Shown: positions 17,805 through 25,879 of the stretch, piece after piece
Numbering within the stretch: position 1 is the stretch's first letter
Layout of the letters: each line of letters begins with the position of its first letter
The notes under the pieces: generated by a model
Databases searched by the model: none
Told to the model about the DNA's origin: nothing
What the model saw: the letters and a program-made list of their open reading frames with translations, nothing else
Made by a program: the position numbers and the translations under genes
Assembly (NCBI RefSeq): GCF_022531965.1
Contig: NZ_CP092831.1
Location: 4,535,001-4,599,000, forward strand
Reading direction: 5' to 3'
Source: Paenibacillus peoriae
GTDB lineage: Bacteria > Bacillota > Bacilli > Paenibacillales > Paenibacillaceae
DNA length: 64,000 nt

Positions 17805-18683
17805 ATGAAACTACGTTATGCCGTACCGGCCGGAGTGCTGGTCTCTTCTATTCTGTTCGCAGGTTGCGGACAAACCGGAACTGCTACTCAGCAGCCTGCT
17901 GCAACGACCAAAGATGCAGGAGCCACAACACAGACAACGACTCCTGCCGCTTCTGCTCCCAATTTTGATCAAGCGGTAGCAGCTTACCGCACCTATGCCA
18001 TCGAGCAATGCGATACGTTTGTGAAGAAGACAGAAGAATTCACGAACGCGGTCAAAGCTGGCGAGCTGGATAAAGCCAAGGCGCTGTATGCTCCTGCACG
18101 CATGTACTATGAACGGATTGAACCAATTGCAGAAGCGCTGGGTGATCTTGACCCAAATATTGATGCACGTGACGGTGATGTGGATGCAGCGGATTGGCGC
18201 GGCTTTCACCGGATTGAAAAAACATTATGGGAAGAAAACACAACCAAAGGAATGGACGAGTTCTCCGACCGACTACTGAGTGATGCCAAGCTGCTGCGCG
18301 CCAAAGTAGAAACAGTTAATATTGACGCCAGCCTGATGGTAACGGGTGCAGTCGAGTTGTTGAATGAAGTCTCTACCTCGAAGGTGACGGGTGAAGAGGA
18401 ACGATATTCCCATACGGATTTGTACGACTTTGCAGCCAATGTAGAGGGCGCACAAAAGATATATGACATTTTGAAAACAGATCTGAACCAAAAAGATGCC
18501 GCGTTGGAAAAACAAATCGGTGAGCGCTTTACGGCCTTACAGCAGGAGTTGGCTCCTTTCAAGGACGGAGAAGGCTATGTATCGTATACAAAACTGAAAC
18601 CGGAAGAAGTTAAAAAGCTGAGCCAAAACCTCGATGCCTTGGCAGAACCGTTGTCCCAAATGGGGAAATTGTTAGGAGTGTAA
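17805..18683 (+). CDS. efeO: Iron uptake lipoprotein EfeO (imelysin-like)
   Basis: A 292-residue lipoprotein. The signal peptide ends in LFAGC (lipid-modified Cys near residue 21), followed by a Thr/Ala/Gln-rich linker and a helical imelysin-like (M75) domain with HRIEKTLW near residue 135 contributing metal-binding residues. EfeO binds iron outside the membrane and hands it to EfeU. The ATG at 17805 or a TTG six bases earlier may be used; AAAGGG is upstream. It is the first gene of the efe operon, 106 bases after the predicted transcription start and under the Fur box; the stop is four bases before efeB. Confidence 0.93.
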   Translation: MKLRYAVPAGVLVSSILFAGCGQTGTATQQPAATTKDAGATTQTTTPAASAPNFDQAVAAYRTYAIEQCDTFVKKTEEFTNAVKAGELDKAKALYAPARMYYERIEPIAEALGDLDPNIDARDGDVDAADWRGFHRIEKTLWEENTTKGMDEFSDRLLSDAKLLRAKVETVNIDASLMVTGAVELLNEVSTSKVTGEEERYSHTDLYDFAANVEGAQKIYDILKTDLNQKDAALEKQIGERFTALQQELAPFKDGEGYVSYTKLKPEEVKKLSQNLDALAEPLSQMGKLLGV

Positions 18684-18687
18684 TGAT

Positions 18688-20052
18688 ATGAAAGGCTTTA
18701 AGCGGCAAAAAGGGCAAGAAAAGCCGCAGTATGCGGAATCCCATAATGAACAGGGCGATCTGGTAAAAAAGGATGCGACGCTAGTGAAAGATGATCCGTC
18801 AGGAAAAAGCAAATCCGTATCACGCCGAGACCTATTGAAGCTGGCCGGGGTAGGTGGACTAGGTCTCCTGCTTGGCGGCGGGGGCGTGGGAGCCGTGCTG
18901 TCAGCCGGTCAACGTCTCGAAAGCATGATGACGGATGCGGATACCAAAGATGTAATCTCTTTTTACGGGAAGCATCAGGCAGGTATTGTGACTCCGGCAC
19001 AGGATTTCATCTACTTCGCCGCTTTCGATCTAACAACCAGCGACAAGGAACAGGTGCGTAGCCTCTTCAAAGCCTGGACGGAAGCAAGCACTACAATGAC
19101 TTCTGGCGTGCTCCTTGGCAACGATAATGAAAACCTCAACCTCCCTCCGTCCGATACGGGCGAGGCGGCAGGATTGTCGCCGTCCCGCACGACGATCACC
19201 TTTGGTGTGGGCCCATCCTTTTTTGATGGACGATATGGCCTGGCAGGGCTTAAACCTGCCGGGTTCCGTGAGCTGCCCCGTTTTCAAGGGGATGCCCTAG
19301 AGGAGCAATGGTGCGGTGGCGATATCGGAGTGCAGGTATGTGCCAATGACTTGCAGGTCGCTTTCCATGCCCTGCGTAATTTGGCGCGTATCGCCAGAGG
19401 AACGGCGGTGCTTCGCTGGACGCAGGAAGGCTTTCAGCGGACTGCACAAGCTGATCCTGCGGGAAGCACACCACGCAATTTGCTGGGCTTCAAGGACGGT
19501 ACGGGGAACCCGGACACCTCCAAGGCAGACGAGATGAATCGGCTGGTGTGGACACAGACCAGTGACGGACCAGCATGGATGGGCGACGGCAGCTATATGG
19601 CTGTACGCCGCGTACGCATGCGGGTAGAGGTGTGGGATCGCTCAACATTGGGCGACCAGGAGGATACTTTTGGACGTCATCGCAGCAGCGGGGCCCCACT
19701 CGGTAAGGTCAAGGAGTTCGACAAGCTTGATCTGGCGGCCAAAAATCCAGAAGGCAAGCCAGTTACGCCTCCTACCTCTCATGTGGCTTTGGCTCATGGG
19801 AACGGAAGCATTAACATTTTGCGGAGGTCTTATTCGTATTCAAGCGGATTGGACAAGCAAACTGGACAGCTGGATGCCGGGCTGCTGTTCATCAGCTACC
19901 AGCGTGATCTGTTCAAGCAGTTCGTTCATATTCAGGAGAAGCTTGCACGCAATGACAAACTGAACGAATACATTGTACACAAAGGCAGTGCGGTGTTCGC
20001 CTGCTTCCCGGGTGTATCGCAAGGCGGCTACATCGGGGATACGTTATTTTAG
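18688..20052 (+). CDS. efeB: Dyp-type peroxidase EfeB, Tat-exported
   Basis: A 454-residue haem peroxidase of the DyP/EfeB family. A long charged N-terminus leads to a twin-arginine signal (SRRDLLKLAG, residues 45-54) and a Gly/Leu-rich hydrophobic segment, so it is folded in the cytoplasm and exported. The catalytic GFKDGTGNP (GxxDG) is near residues 268-276, and HGNGSINILRRSYSY with RDLFKQFVHIQ form the distal and haem-contact regions. EfeB oxidises ferrous iron or extracts iron from haem. It is unusual only in the roughly 40 residues before the Tat motif. Between efeO and efeU in the Fur-controlled operon. Confidence 0.94.
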   Translation: MKGFKRQKGQEKPQYAESHNEQGDLVKKDATLVKDDPSGKSKSVSRRDLLKLAGVGGLGLLLGGGGVGAVLSAGQRLESMMTDADTKDVISFYGKHQAGIVTPAQDFIYFAAFDLTTSDKEQVRSLFKAWTEASTTMTSGVLLGNDNENLNLPPSDTGEAAGLSPSRTTITFGVGPSFFDGRYGLAGLKPAGFRELPRFQGDALEEQWCGGDIGVQVCANDLQVAFHALRNLARIARGTAVLRWTQEGFQRTAQADPAGSTPRNLLGFKDGTGNPDTSKADEMNRLVWTQTSDGPAWMGDGSYMAVRRVRMRVEVWDRSTLGDQEDTFGRHRSSGAPLGKVKEFDKLDLAAKNPEGKPVTPPTSHVALAHGNGSINILRRSYSYSSGLDKQTGQLDAGLLFISYQRDLFKQFVHIQEKLARNDKLNEYIVHKGSAVFACFPGVSQGGYIGDTLF

Positions 20053-20076
20053 CAGCAGGCAAGGAAGGGGATTTAT

Positions 20077-21906
20077 ATGAATCGGCGCAATAAAAGCTTG
20101 GGATGGGTGTTTGTACTGGTGGCAGCTCTGCTGCTGACCGTAGCTCCGTTCCTATCCAGCTTCGGGTCGGTCGCTTTTGCACAAACAGATGCCAAAGCTG
20201 TCACCAATGATCAGCTAATGCCTGTAGTAGGCGGAGCGCTGGTGGAGGCGGGACAAGCCCAATGGACGGAAGCCTCCAAGGATCTGAAAGAATTCCGCAC
20301 GCTGTGGGAGGCCGCCAAGACAAATGGTGGAGATTCAGCTCACATCGCGACTGTAGATCAAGCACTCACCGATGCGGAGCAGACACTCGCCAGTGGCGGC
20401 GGGGAATCAGCGAAAGCTGCCTTATCCGTGCTAGCGCGCTCGGTCAATGAGTACGTCACTGCTGCCGAAGGGGACAAACCAGCCCCGGCTGGAGCCAAAG
20501 CAGCGGAAAAACTGCTTCCCATGGCGAAGGGCAGTCTGGCGGCCATGCAAAAAGGCGATTGGGCTGCCGCCCGGGTGGATTACGACCGAATCGTCAAAGC
20601 CTGGTATCAGGTAGAAACACCGATTCGTTTGGACAATTTTCCGGTATACAGTTCGCTCGAAACTAAAATCAGTCTCATTCGCATCTCCATGCAAGCTGAG
20701 CCCATTCGCCAAGAACAGGCTCTCAGGGAAATGCAGGAATTAACGACTCTGTTGTCTGATTATAGTCAGGGCAAATCTGTGAACACAGGTCAAGGAACGA
20801 ATACAGGCAATACGGCTACCGGAACGACGAATGGTTCGACAGCTTCCTTGGGCGATGCAGTCACCTTGCTCAAATCCGCACGCCAAGATGCTGTAGCTAA
20901 TCAATCAGAGCAAGCGGCTGACAAGGTAGTGCAGTTTATCGCTCTGTGGCCTTCTGTCGAAGGACATGTACAAATTGCCGATCCGACGTCTTACACTGCG
21001 ATTGAAAATGAAATGACCGAGGCTTCCGGATATCTGCTGTCTTCTCCACCGAATACAGACAAAGCCATACAGACTCTTGATCAGATGCTGGACAGGCTCC
21101 GTCCGTTGACGGAAGAACGTTCTTACACTGCGTGGGATGCCGCACTGATTTTGCTGCGTGAGGGTCTGGAGGCCATCCTCGTGCTCGCAGCTCTGCTGGC
21201 GTATGCCAAAAAAAGTGGCGAAGCCGTGGCTGGACGGTGGATATGGGCAGGAGCTGGAACGGGGCTGGTGCTGAGCGGAATTCTGGCAGTGCTGTTCACC
21301 ACACTGGTGGCAGCAGCCGCATCGGGCAGCATGCGTGAGCTGCTGGAAGGTGTCACCGGACTGGTAGCAGTCGTGCTGATGCTGACCGTTGGTAGCTGGC
21401 TACATAGCAAATCCAATGCTGCCGCATGGAACCGCTTTGTGGAAAACAGCGTGGGCAACGCATTGGCACGGGGAAGCCTGTGGTCGCTATTTGCGGTTTC
21501 TGCGCTCGCAATTCTGCGTGAAGGAGCCGAGACAGCTATCTTTTATGTCGGTATGGCTCCAGCCATCGAAACCTCGCAATTGCTGATCGGCATTAGCTCG
21601 GCGACGTTTATTCTGGTCATTCTGGCGTTTGCGATCATTAAATTTAGTGTACGGTTGCCGATTCGCGCCTTTTTCCTGACTGCCACTGCACTGATTTACT
21701 ATCTCGTATTCCGATTTCTGGGCGAAAGTATTCATTCGCTTCAGGTGGCTGGCAAGCTTTCGGGGCACACTGCCTCCTCGCTTCCGTCCATTAGCTGGCT
21801 GGGAATGTATCCAACTTGGGAAACATTTGTCCCACAAATCGCTGTACTGATCTTTATGGTATGGCAGCTTGTGCGTCAGGAAATGCGCAGCTCCAAGCAA
21901 CATTAA
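20077..21906 (+). CDS. efeU: FTR1-family iron permease EfeU with periplasmic-type N-domain
   Basis: A 609-residue protein. A cleavable-type signal (residues 1-36, ending VAFAQ) precedes about 310 residues of extracellular helical sequence with two similar repeats joined by a Thr/Gly/Asn-rich linker (about 238-255). The C-terminal FTR1 permease has about seven membrane helices and the two iron-transport motifs, LREGLEA near 360 and LREGAET near 480. The second has Ala in place of the usual Leu. The protein imports ferric iron with EfeO and EfeB. GGAAGGGG precedes the ATG, and a strong terminator follows. Confidence 0.94.
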   Translation: MNRRNKSLGWVFVLVAALLLTVAPFLSSFGSVAFAQTDAKAVTNDQLMPVVGGALVEAGQAQWTEASKDLKEFRTLWEAAKTNGGDSAHIATVDQALTDAEQTLASGGGESAKAALSVLARSVNEYVTAAEGDKPAPAGAKAAEKLLPMAKGSLAAMQKGDWAAARVDYDRIVKAWYQVETPIRLDNFPVYSSLETKISLIRISMQAEPIRQEQALREMQELTTLLSDYSQGKSVNTGQGTNTGNTATGTTNGSTASLGDAVTLLKSARQDAVANQSEQAADKVVQFIALWPSVEGHVQIADPTSYTAIENEMTEASGYLLSSPPNTDKAIQTLDQMLDRLRPLTEERSYTAWDAALILLREGLEAILVLAALLAYAKKSGEAVAGRWIWAGAGTGLVLSGILAVLFTTLVAAAASGSMRELLEGVTGLVAVVLMLTVGSWLHSKSNAAAWNRFVENSVGNALARGSLWSLFAVSALAILREGAETAIFYVGMAPAIETSQLLIGISSATFILVILAFAIIKFSVRLPIRAFFLTATALIYYLVFRFLGESIHSLQVAGKLSGHTASSLPSISWLGMYPTWETFVPQIAVLIFMVWQLVRQEMRSSKQH

Positions 21907-21931
21907 GTCGATACTACCCTACTCATCATGT

Positions 21932-21993
21932 AAAAAAACGCCAAATCACAGGTCCGATTTGTATCGGTTCCCATGAGTTTGGCGTTTTTTTTA
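21932..21993 (+). terminator. Terminator of the efe operon
   Basis: AACGCCAAA (from 21937) pairs with TTTGGCGTT (to 21986), with an inner CCGAT/ATCGG stem and a T run after it. Confidence 0.85.
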
Positions 21994-22004
21994 TATACTT
22001 CAGC

Positions 22005-22043
22005 ATTTTGCATCATTCGATTCCCAACGCTCGTAAGTACAAT
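22005..22043 (+). repeat. Direct repeat, copy A
   Basis: ATTTTGCATCATTCG is followed by TTCCCA, CGCTCG and ACAAT, matching 23573-23611 with about five to six differences over 39 bases. The two copies bracket the decarboxylase gene. Confidence 0.7.
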
Positions 22044-22079
22044 ATATAGACGAACTAAAGCGTTTCGATCTATATATTG
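22040..22079. repeat. Perfect 11-bp inverted repeat after the decarboxylase
   Basis: CAATATATAGA (22040-22050) pairs with TCTATATATTG (22069-22079), and CGAA/TTCG extend the stem inward. No T run follows, so its role as a terminator for the twelve-gene operon is uncertain. Confidence 0.6.
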
Positions 22080-22120
22080 CTGATTTAAAAACGCTCTTGG
22101 GATTTATGCAAAATGCCCAC

Positions 22121-23533
22121 TTATATCACATCCTCAGGCAACGGAATCATGCGCTGATGACGCAGCAGGTCCGTGCGGTCACCGTGTTCACGAATGACAT
22201 GTACCTCCCCACGAAAATCGAGCAGCTCCGCCGGGGTAGCATGTCCCAGAAATTGTAGTGGACTATAGCTTAATCCATAGGCTCCTGCATTCGGAAAAGC
22301 AATATAATCGCCCTCGTGAATCGGAGGAAGCTGCGCTTTTTTCACAATACAATCCTCGGGTGTACAAAGTGGACCGACAATGCTTACCGTCTCCAGCTCC
22401 ATGGATGCTTCTTCCAAAGGCCCTCCTGTTCGGCTTGCAATCTCTTCTAATGATTGTTCGACAGCAACAGCCGTTTGAGCAGAAACGTCTCTCTGCCCCA
22501 TCTGTAGGGTTGCTTCCAACTCTCGTTCTTTGGGTTCTTTCGATTCTCCCACTTGCCTGCGCATAATTCGTACCGGGTAGTTGTCCCTAATGCGGCGTCC
22601 TCGAAAAGTAGCTGCGGCGTAGTGATTCATGCCACCATCAGCCACGACAAACTTCTCTCCCTTGGATTCCTTTGTATACAATGCTCGGCAGACATACATG
22701 CCCGATTGAGCAACCAGATACCTGCCGCTTTCGATGATTAGTTTAACCCCGGGCATGCGGGTTCGGGTCTGCTCCGCGAGTGCGTTCAGTCCGTCAATGA
22801 CGTGATCCATATCGAGCGGCTCCTCATGAGCAAAATAAGGTACGCCAAACCCGCCGCCCAAATTGATCGTATGCATTGCCACACCATACTGAGCCTGTAC
22901 CCGTTCTGCCAACTGCAGCGTATTCGCAAATGAAGCTAAAATCTGATCCGATTTCAACATTTGCGTACCTGTATATACCTGAATACCTTGAAAATGGACG
23001 TGTGGGCAATCTTCCAGTACCTTAAAAAAGTGATCCAGCTGTCCTTCATCTACTCCAAAGGGGCGCGGAACGCCGCCCATCTTAATCGTTGCTCCAGACA
23101 GATCGTTATCAGGATTGATGCGAACCGCTGCCCTGACAAGCTGGCCCGCTTGGGCCGCAATGTCCTCCAGCAGACGCAGCTCCCTCACCGATTCGACATG
23201 AATACAGCCGATTCCATAGGCTATCGCCTCGTTCAGCTCGGCTACTGTTTTTCCCGGTCCGGCGTACAGCACGTCTTCCGCAGCATACCCGGCCTCCATA
23301 GCGACGAACATTTCTCCGGCCGAAGCAATCTCAACACCACAACCTAACGAGCGCAGCAACCCAGCCAAGGCTACGTTACCATTAGCCTTGAGCGCGTAAT
23401 GTACACGCACAGCCGGGTGCAATCGGGACAGCAACGAGCTGACATGAGCATGCAGCGCGTCCCCGTCATAATAGTAAAATGGCGTCGGATGCTCGCCGAA
23501 TCGTTCCAGTAAGGCTTCGTCCTTTTTATCCAT
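22121..23533 (-). CDS. BtrK/diaminopimelate-type PLP decarboxylase
   Basis: A 470-residue fold-type III PLP decarboxylase. HYALKAN holds the PLP lysine near residue 49, SGATIKMGG, INLGGGFG and ESGRYLVA line the phosphate and substrate sites, and GPLCTPED gives the cysteine near 390 that acts from the partner subunit. The family includes diaminopimelate decarboxylase and BtrK, which decarboxylates glutamyl bound to a carrier protein in butirosin synthesis. A poorly conserved, Glu-rich stretch at about residues 331-380 looks like an insertion. It is last in the ACP cluster, so a carrier-bound amino acid is the likeliest substrate; a free amino acid cannot be excluded. GAGGAGGGG precedes the ATG. 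Confidence 0.85.
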   Translation of the reverse strand: MDKKDEALLERFGEHPTPFYYYDGDALHAHVSSLLSRLHPAVRVHYALKANGNVALAGLLRSLGCGVEIASAGEMFVAMEAGYAAEDVLYAGPGKTVAELNEAIAYGIGCIHVESVRELRLLEDIAAQAGQLVRAAVRINPDNDLSGATIKMGGVPRPFGVDEGQLDHFFKVLEDCPHVHFQGIQVYTGTQMLKSDQILASFANTLQLAERVQAQYGVAMHTINLGGGFGVPYFAHEEPLDMDHVIDGLNALAEQTRTRMPGVKLIIESGRYLVAQSGMYVCRALYTKESKGEKFVVADGGMNHYAAATFRGRRIRDNYPVRIMRRQVGESKEPKERELEATLQMGQRDVSAQTAVAVEQSLEEIASRTGGPLEEASMELETVSIVGPLCTPEDCIVKKAQLPPIHEGDYIAFPNAGAYGLSYSPLQFLGHATPAELLDFRGEVHVIREHGDRTDLLRHQRMIPLPEDVI

Positions 23534-23572
23534 CTACTGAATTCCCCTCCTCTCTTTGCCTTGATACTCCGT

Positions 23573-23611
23573 ATTTTGCATCATTCGCTTCCCACCGCTC
23601 GAAAACACAAT
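23573..23611 (+). repeat. Direct repeat, copy B
   Basis: The partner of 22005-22043, lying in the gap between the decarboxylase start and the oxidoreductase stop. ATTTTGCATCATTCG is identical in both copies. Confidence 0.7.
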
Positions 23612-23616
23612 CATGC

Positions 23617-24705
23617 TCATACTGCATAGATCGTCTCGCCCGAGCGTGCTGCTTCATGAATGGCTGCCAGCAGTCTGACGCGTTCCGCAGCCTCGCGAAA
23701 TGGTATGGGCTCCGCTTCTCCCCGGATGATACCGCAAAAGGTATTCAACTGATTGACATAATAGTTCATAGGCTCGAAAACCGTTTTGGTATACGAAGAT
23801 GTCTGTGATAACACAGGCAGTGCGTCCGCATCCGCTATATTTGACGCGATATTCTTTTTGATCTCCGTCTTGAGTGTCATTTTATAAAAGCCTAAATTTG
23901 CTCGAAAGCAGTCCTTTAAAGTGACTACTGCCGAATCAAAGGTCAGTACATGAGCACAGCGATAAGGGCGCTCGAATGAAAAGAGGGCAGATGCCTCCAA
24001 TCCACTCGGATAACGGGCTTGCGCACGAAATGTCCAGTCACAGCCATGAGGACCATTGAAATCCGATTGACTGTGGAATTCCGCCTGATCTAATCCAACG
24101 ACGGCCTGGAGCAATTGGAGCCAGTACACGCCTAAATCCCAAAAACATCCCCCACCCTGCTCCGGACGGGATCTGTAATTGTCCGCATGCCCTTCTTTTG
24201 CCGGAATACATAAACTCGTCTCTATGGAGCATAAACGACCATAACGCCCCGATTCTACGATCCTCCGCAGCTCACGCTGCCACGGATGGTGCTGCACCAT
24301 GACACCCTCCAGCAGGTGAACGTTACTCTGCTCGACTATAGCTGCCAAGGGTGCCAGATCAGCCGTATTCAGGCATAACGGCTTTTCCACCAGCACATGC
24401 TTATGGGCCCGTAGTGCTTTGCCAATCCACTCGGCATGCAAGTCGTTGCTGAGTGCAATATATACAGCGTCGATCTCCGGGTCCTTTAGCATATCCTCAG
24501 CATGCCGATAAACGACACTGACGCCAAAACGATCTGCCATTTCTCCTGCCTTGGCAACCGTGCGGTTCGCAAGCGCGGTCACGCGTGCCCCTGCAACATG
24601 TCGGATCGGTTCCAGCAACGCACGGGGAGCAATGGCAGAACAGCCAATGATCCCAAAGCGAATATCTCGCATCGCAGGCTCTTGCGCAGCCGCCGCAGCG
24701 TTCAT
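23617..24705 (-). CDS. Gfo/Idh/MocA oxidoreductase in ACP cluster
   Basis: A 362-residue NAD(P)-dependent oxidoreductase. The Rossmann strand RFGIIGCSAIAPRAL follows a short N-terminal extension, and VEKPLCLN carries the EKP motif with the catalytic lysine. GGGCFWDLGVYWLQ is the expected substrate-site signature. These enzymes oxidise or reduce sugars, inositols or related polyols, which hints at a sugar or cyclitol unit in the product of the cluster. Its ATG overlaps the upstream glycosyltransferase stop by four bases (ATGA), and GGAG is eight bases before it. An internal ATG at 24672 is a possible alternative. Confidence 0.9.
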   Translation of the reverse strand: MNAAAAAQEPAMRDIRFGIIGCSAIAPRALLEPIRHVAGARVTALANRTVAKAGEMADRFGVSVVYRHAEDMLKDPEIDAVYIALSNDLHAEWIGKALRAHKHVLVEKPLCLNTADLAPLAAIVEQSNVHLLEGVMVQHHPWQRELRRIVESGRYGRLCSIETSLCIPAKEGHADNYRSRPEQGGGCFWDLGVYWLQLLQAVVGLDQAEFHSQSDFNGPHGCDWTFRAQARYPSGLEASALFSFERPYRCAHVLTFDSAVVTLKDCFRANLGFYKMTLKTEIKKNIASNIADADALPVLSQTSSYTKTVFEPMNYYVNQLNTFCGIIRGEAEPIPFREAAERVRLLAAIHEAARSGETIYAV

Positions 24706-25862
24706 GACCCCTGCTCCATTCCCGGTGAGCCTGCTAACATTTGGATGCTATTCACATAGGACTCTATATAACGCGGCGTTCGACTGCGCAGCTCTACGAT
24801 CCTGCGATGCATATCCTCCAGTATCTGAGCACTGCCGTCATAGGTTTGTATCCACGTATCGTACCGCATACCAAGTCCCAGCCGTTCCCATAGATCTGCA
24901 TTATGCTTTTCATGCACACCAAATGGCTCCAGCATGATGAGTGGAGTGGCTGTAGCGAACGAATCGGTTAGGCTGCCACCTCCTGGCTTGCTGACAATGG
25001 CCTGGACATGACAGGCTTGGTCCAGCATGCTATGGTAATCCGGTCCGACCTGATACACGGTCTTCTCGCCCTTTTTCACCTCTCCGAAAGGTGGAAATGT
25101 ATGCTCCCCGGCTTCATTTCGCTGCCATGTCCTCCACTGCGGATCCATCTGAAAATAGCGTATACTGTCCCGCTGTTCATCCGGTTGATCCTGATCATAC
25201 AACAGCAGATCCAGCTCCCAGCCCGCTTCTTCTAACCGTCCAACCTTGTCACGGTAGGTGCCCATCCCCCAACCGCCGCCATGTACGAATAAGCGGGATT
25301 GCCGTTCTTCAAACGGAACATACTCCACAGCCGGAATATCAATATAGTAGCTGACTCTATTGTTATCATTTTCAAAAAAGGTCGTTTCTCCACAGCCATC
25401 TGCAAAATGCGGATTATGCTTGGCTAGATTCTTCCAAGATGGGGAAGGCGTCGAATCCATGTACACGATGTCCACATGCACCGATTCAGGTTCTCTGCGC
25501 TTGCGATACTCTTCCAACACATACATCCAATGACCGGATAAGCATATAAAATACCGCCGATCCTCCTCCATCCATTGGTTCAACAGCACTTCCATCGCAG
25601 CGAGATCCAGTGAATTACGCATATCCTGCGGAACCTTCTGCGACATTAAGGCCACCGCAAAATTGTCATGGTAAGCTTTGCGGCTTTTGTCGACCTTAAG
25701 ACGAGCCGATTCCGGCAGTACATTTTCAAATACATGAATCGCCGTATCCATGCCCAGCCTGCGAAGACCCGCTTGCAACAACAAGCCAGGGGTATAAAAG
25801 CCCAATCCGAAACCGGAACATAAAATCGTTACCTTCATAAGCTTATCGGTACTCCTACGCAT
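24702..25862 (-). CDS. UGT-like GT-B glycosyltransferase in ACP cluster
   Basis: A protein of about 386 residues with a two-domain GT-B layout. The N-terminus (VTILCSGFGLGFYTPGLLLQAGL) resembles the acceptor-side loop of UGT/MGT enzymes. The C-terminal VSKPGGGSLTDSFATATPL followed by PFGVHEKHNADLW matches the donor-binding segment of UDP-glycosyltransferases. It would attach a sugar to the cluster product; the donor is unknown. The start is chosen at 25862, nine bases after GGGAGG, but 25868 or 25838 (MKVTILCSG) are possible. The stop overlaps the oxidoreductase start by four bases. Confidence 0.78.
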   Translation of the reverse strand: MRRSTDKLMKVTILCSGFGLGFYTPGLLLQAGLRRLGMDTAIHVFENVLPESARLKVDKSRKAYHDNFAVALMSQKVPQDMRNSLDLAAMEVLLNQWMEEDRRYFICLSGHWMYVLEEYRKRREPESVHVDIVYMDSTPSPSWKNLAKHNPHFADGCGETTFFENDNNRVSYYIDIPAVEYVPFEERQSRLFVHGGGWGMGTYRDKVGRLEEAGWELDLLLYDQDQPDEQRDSIRYFQMDPQWRTWQRNEAGEHTFPPFGEVKKGEKTVYQVGPDYHSMLDQACHVQAIVSKPGGGSLTDSFATATPLIMLEPFGVHEKHNADLWERLGLGMRYDTWIQTYDGSAQILEDMHRRIVELRSRTPRYIESYVNSIQMLAGSPGMEQGS

Positions 25863-25879
25863 GCTCATACGCCTCCCGT

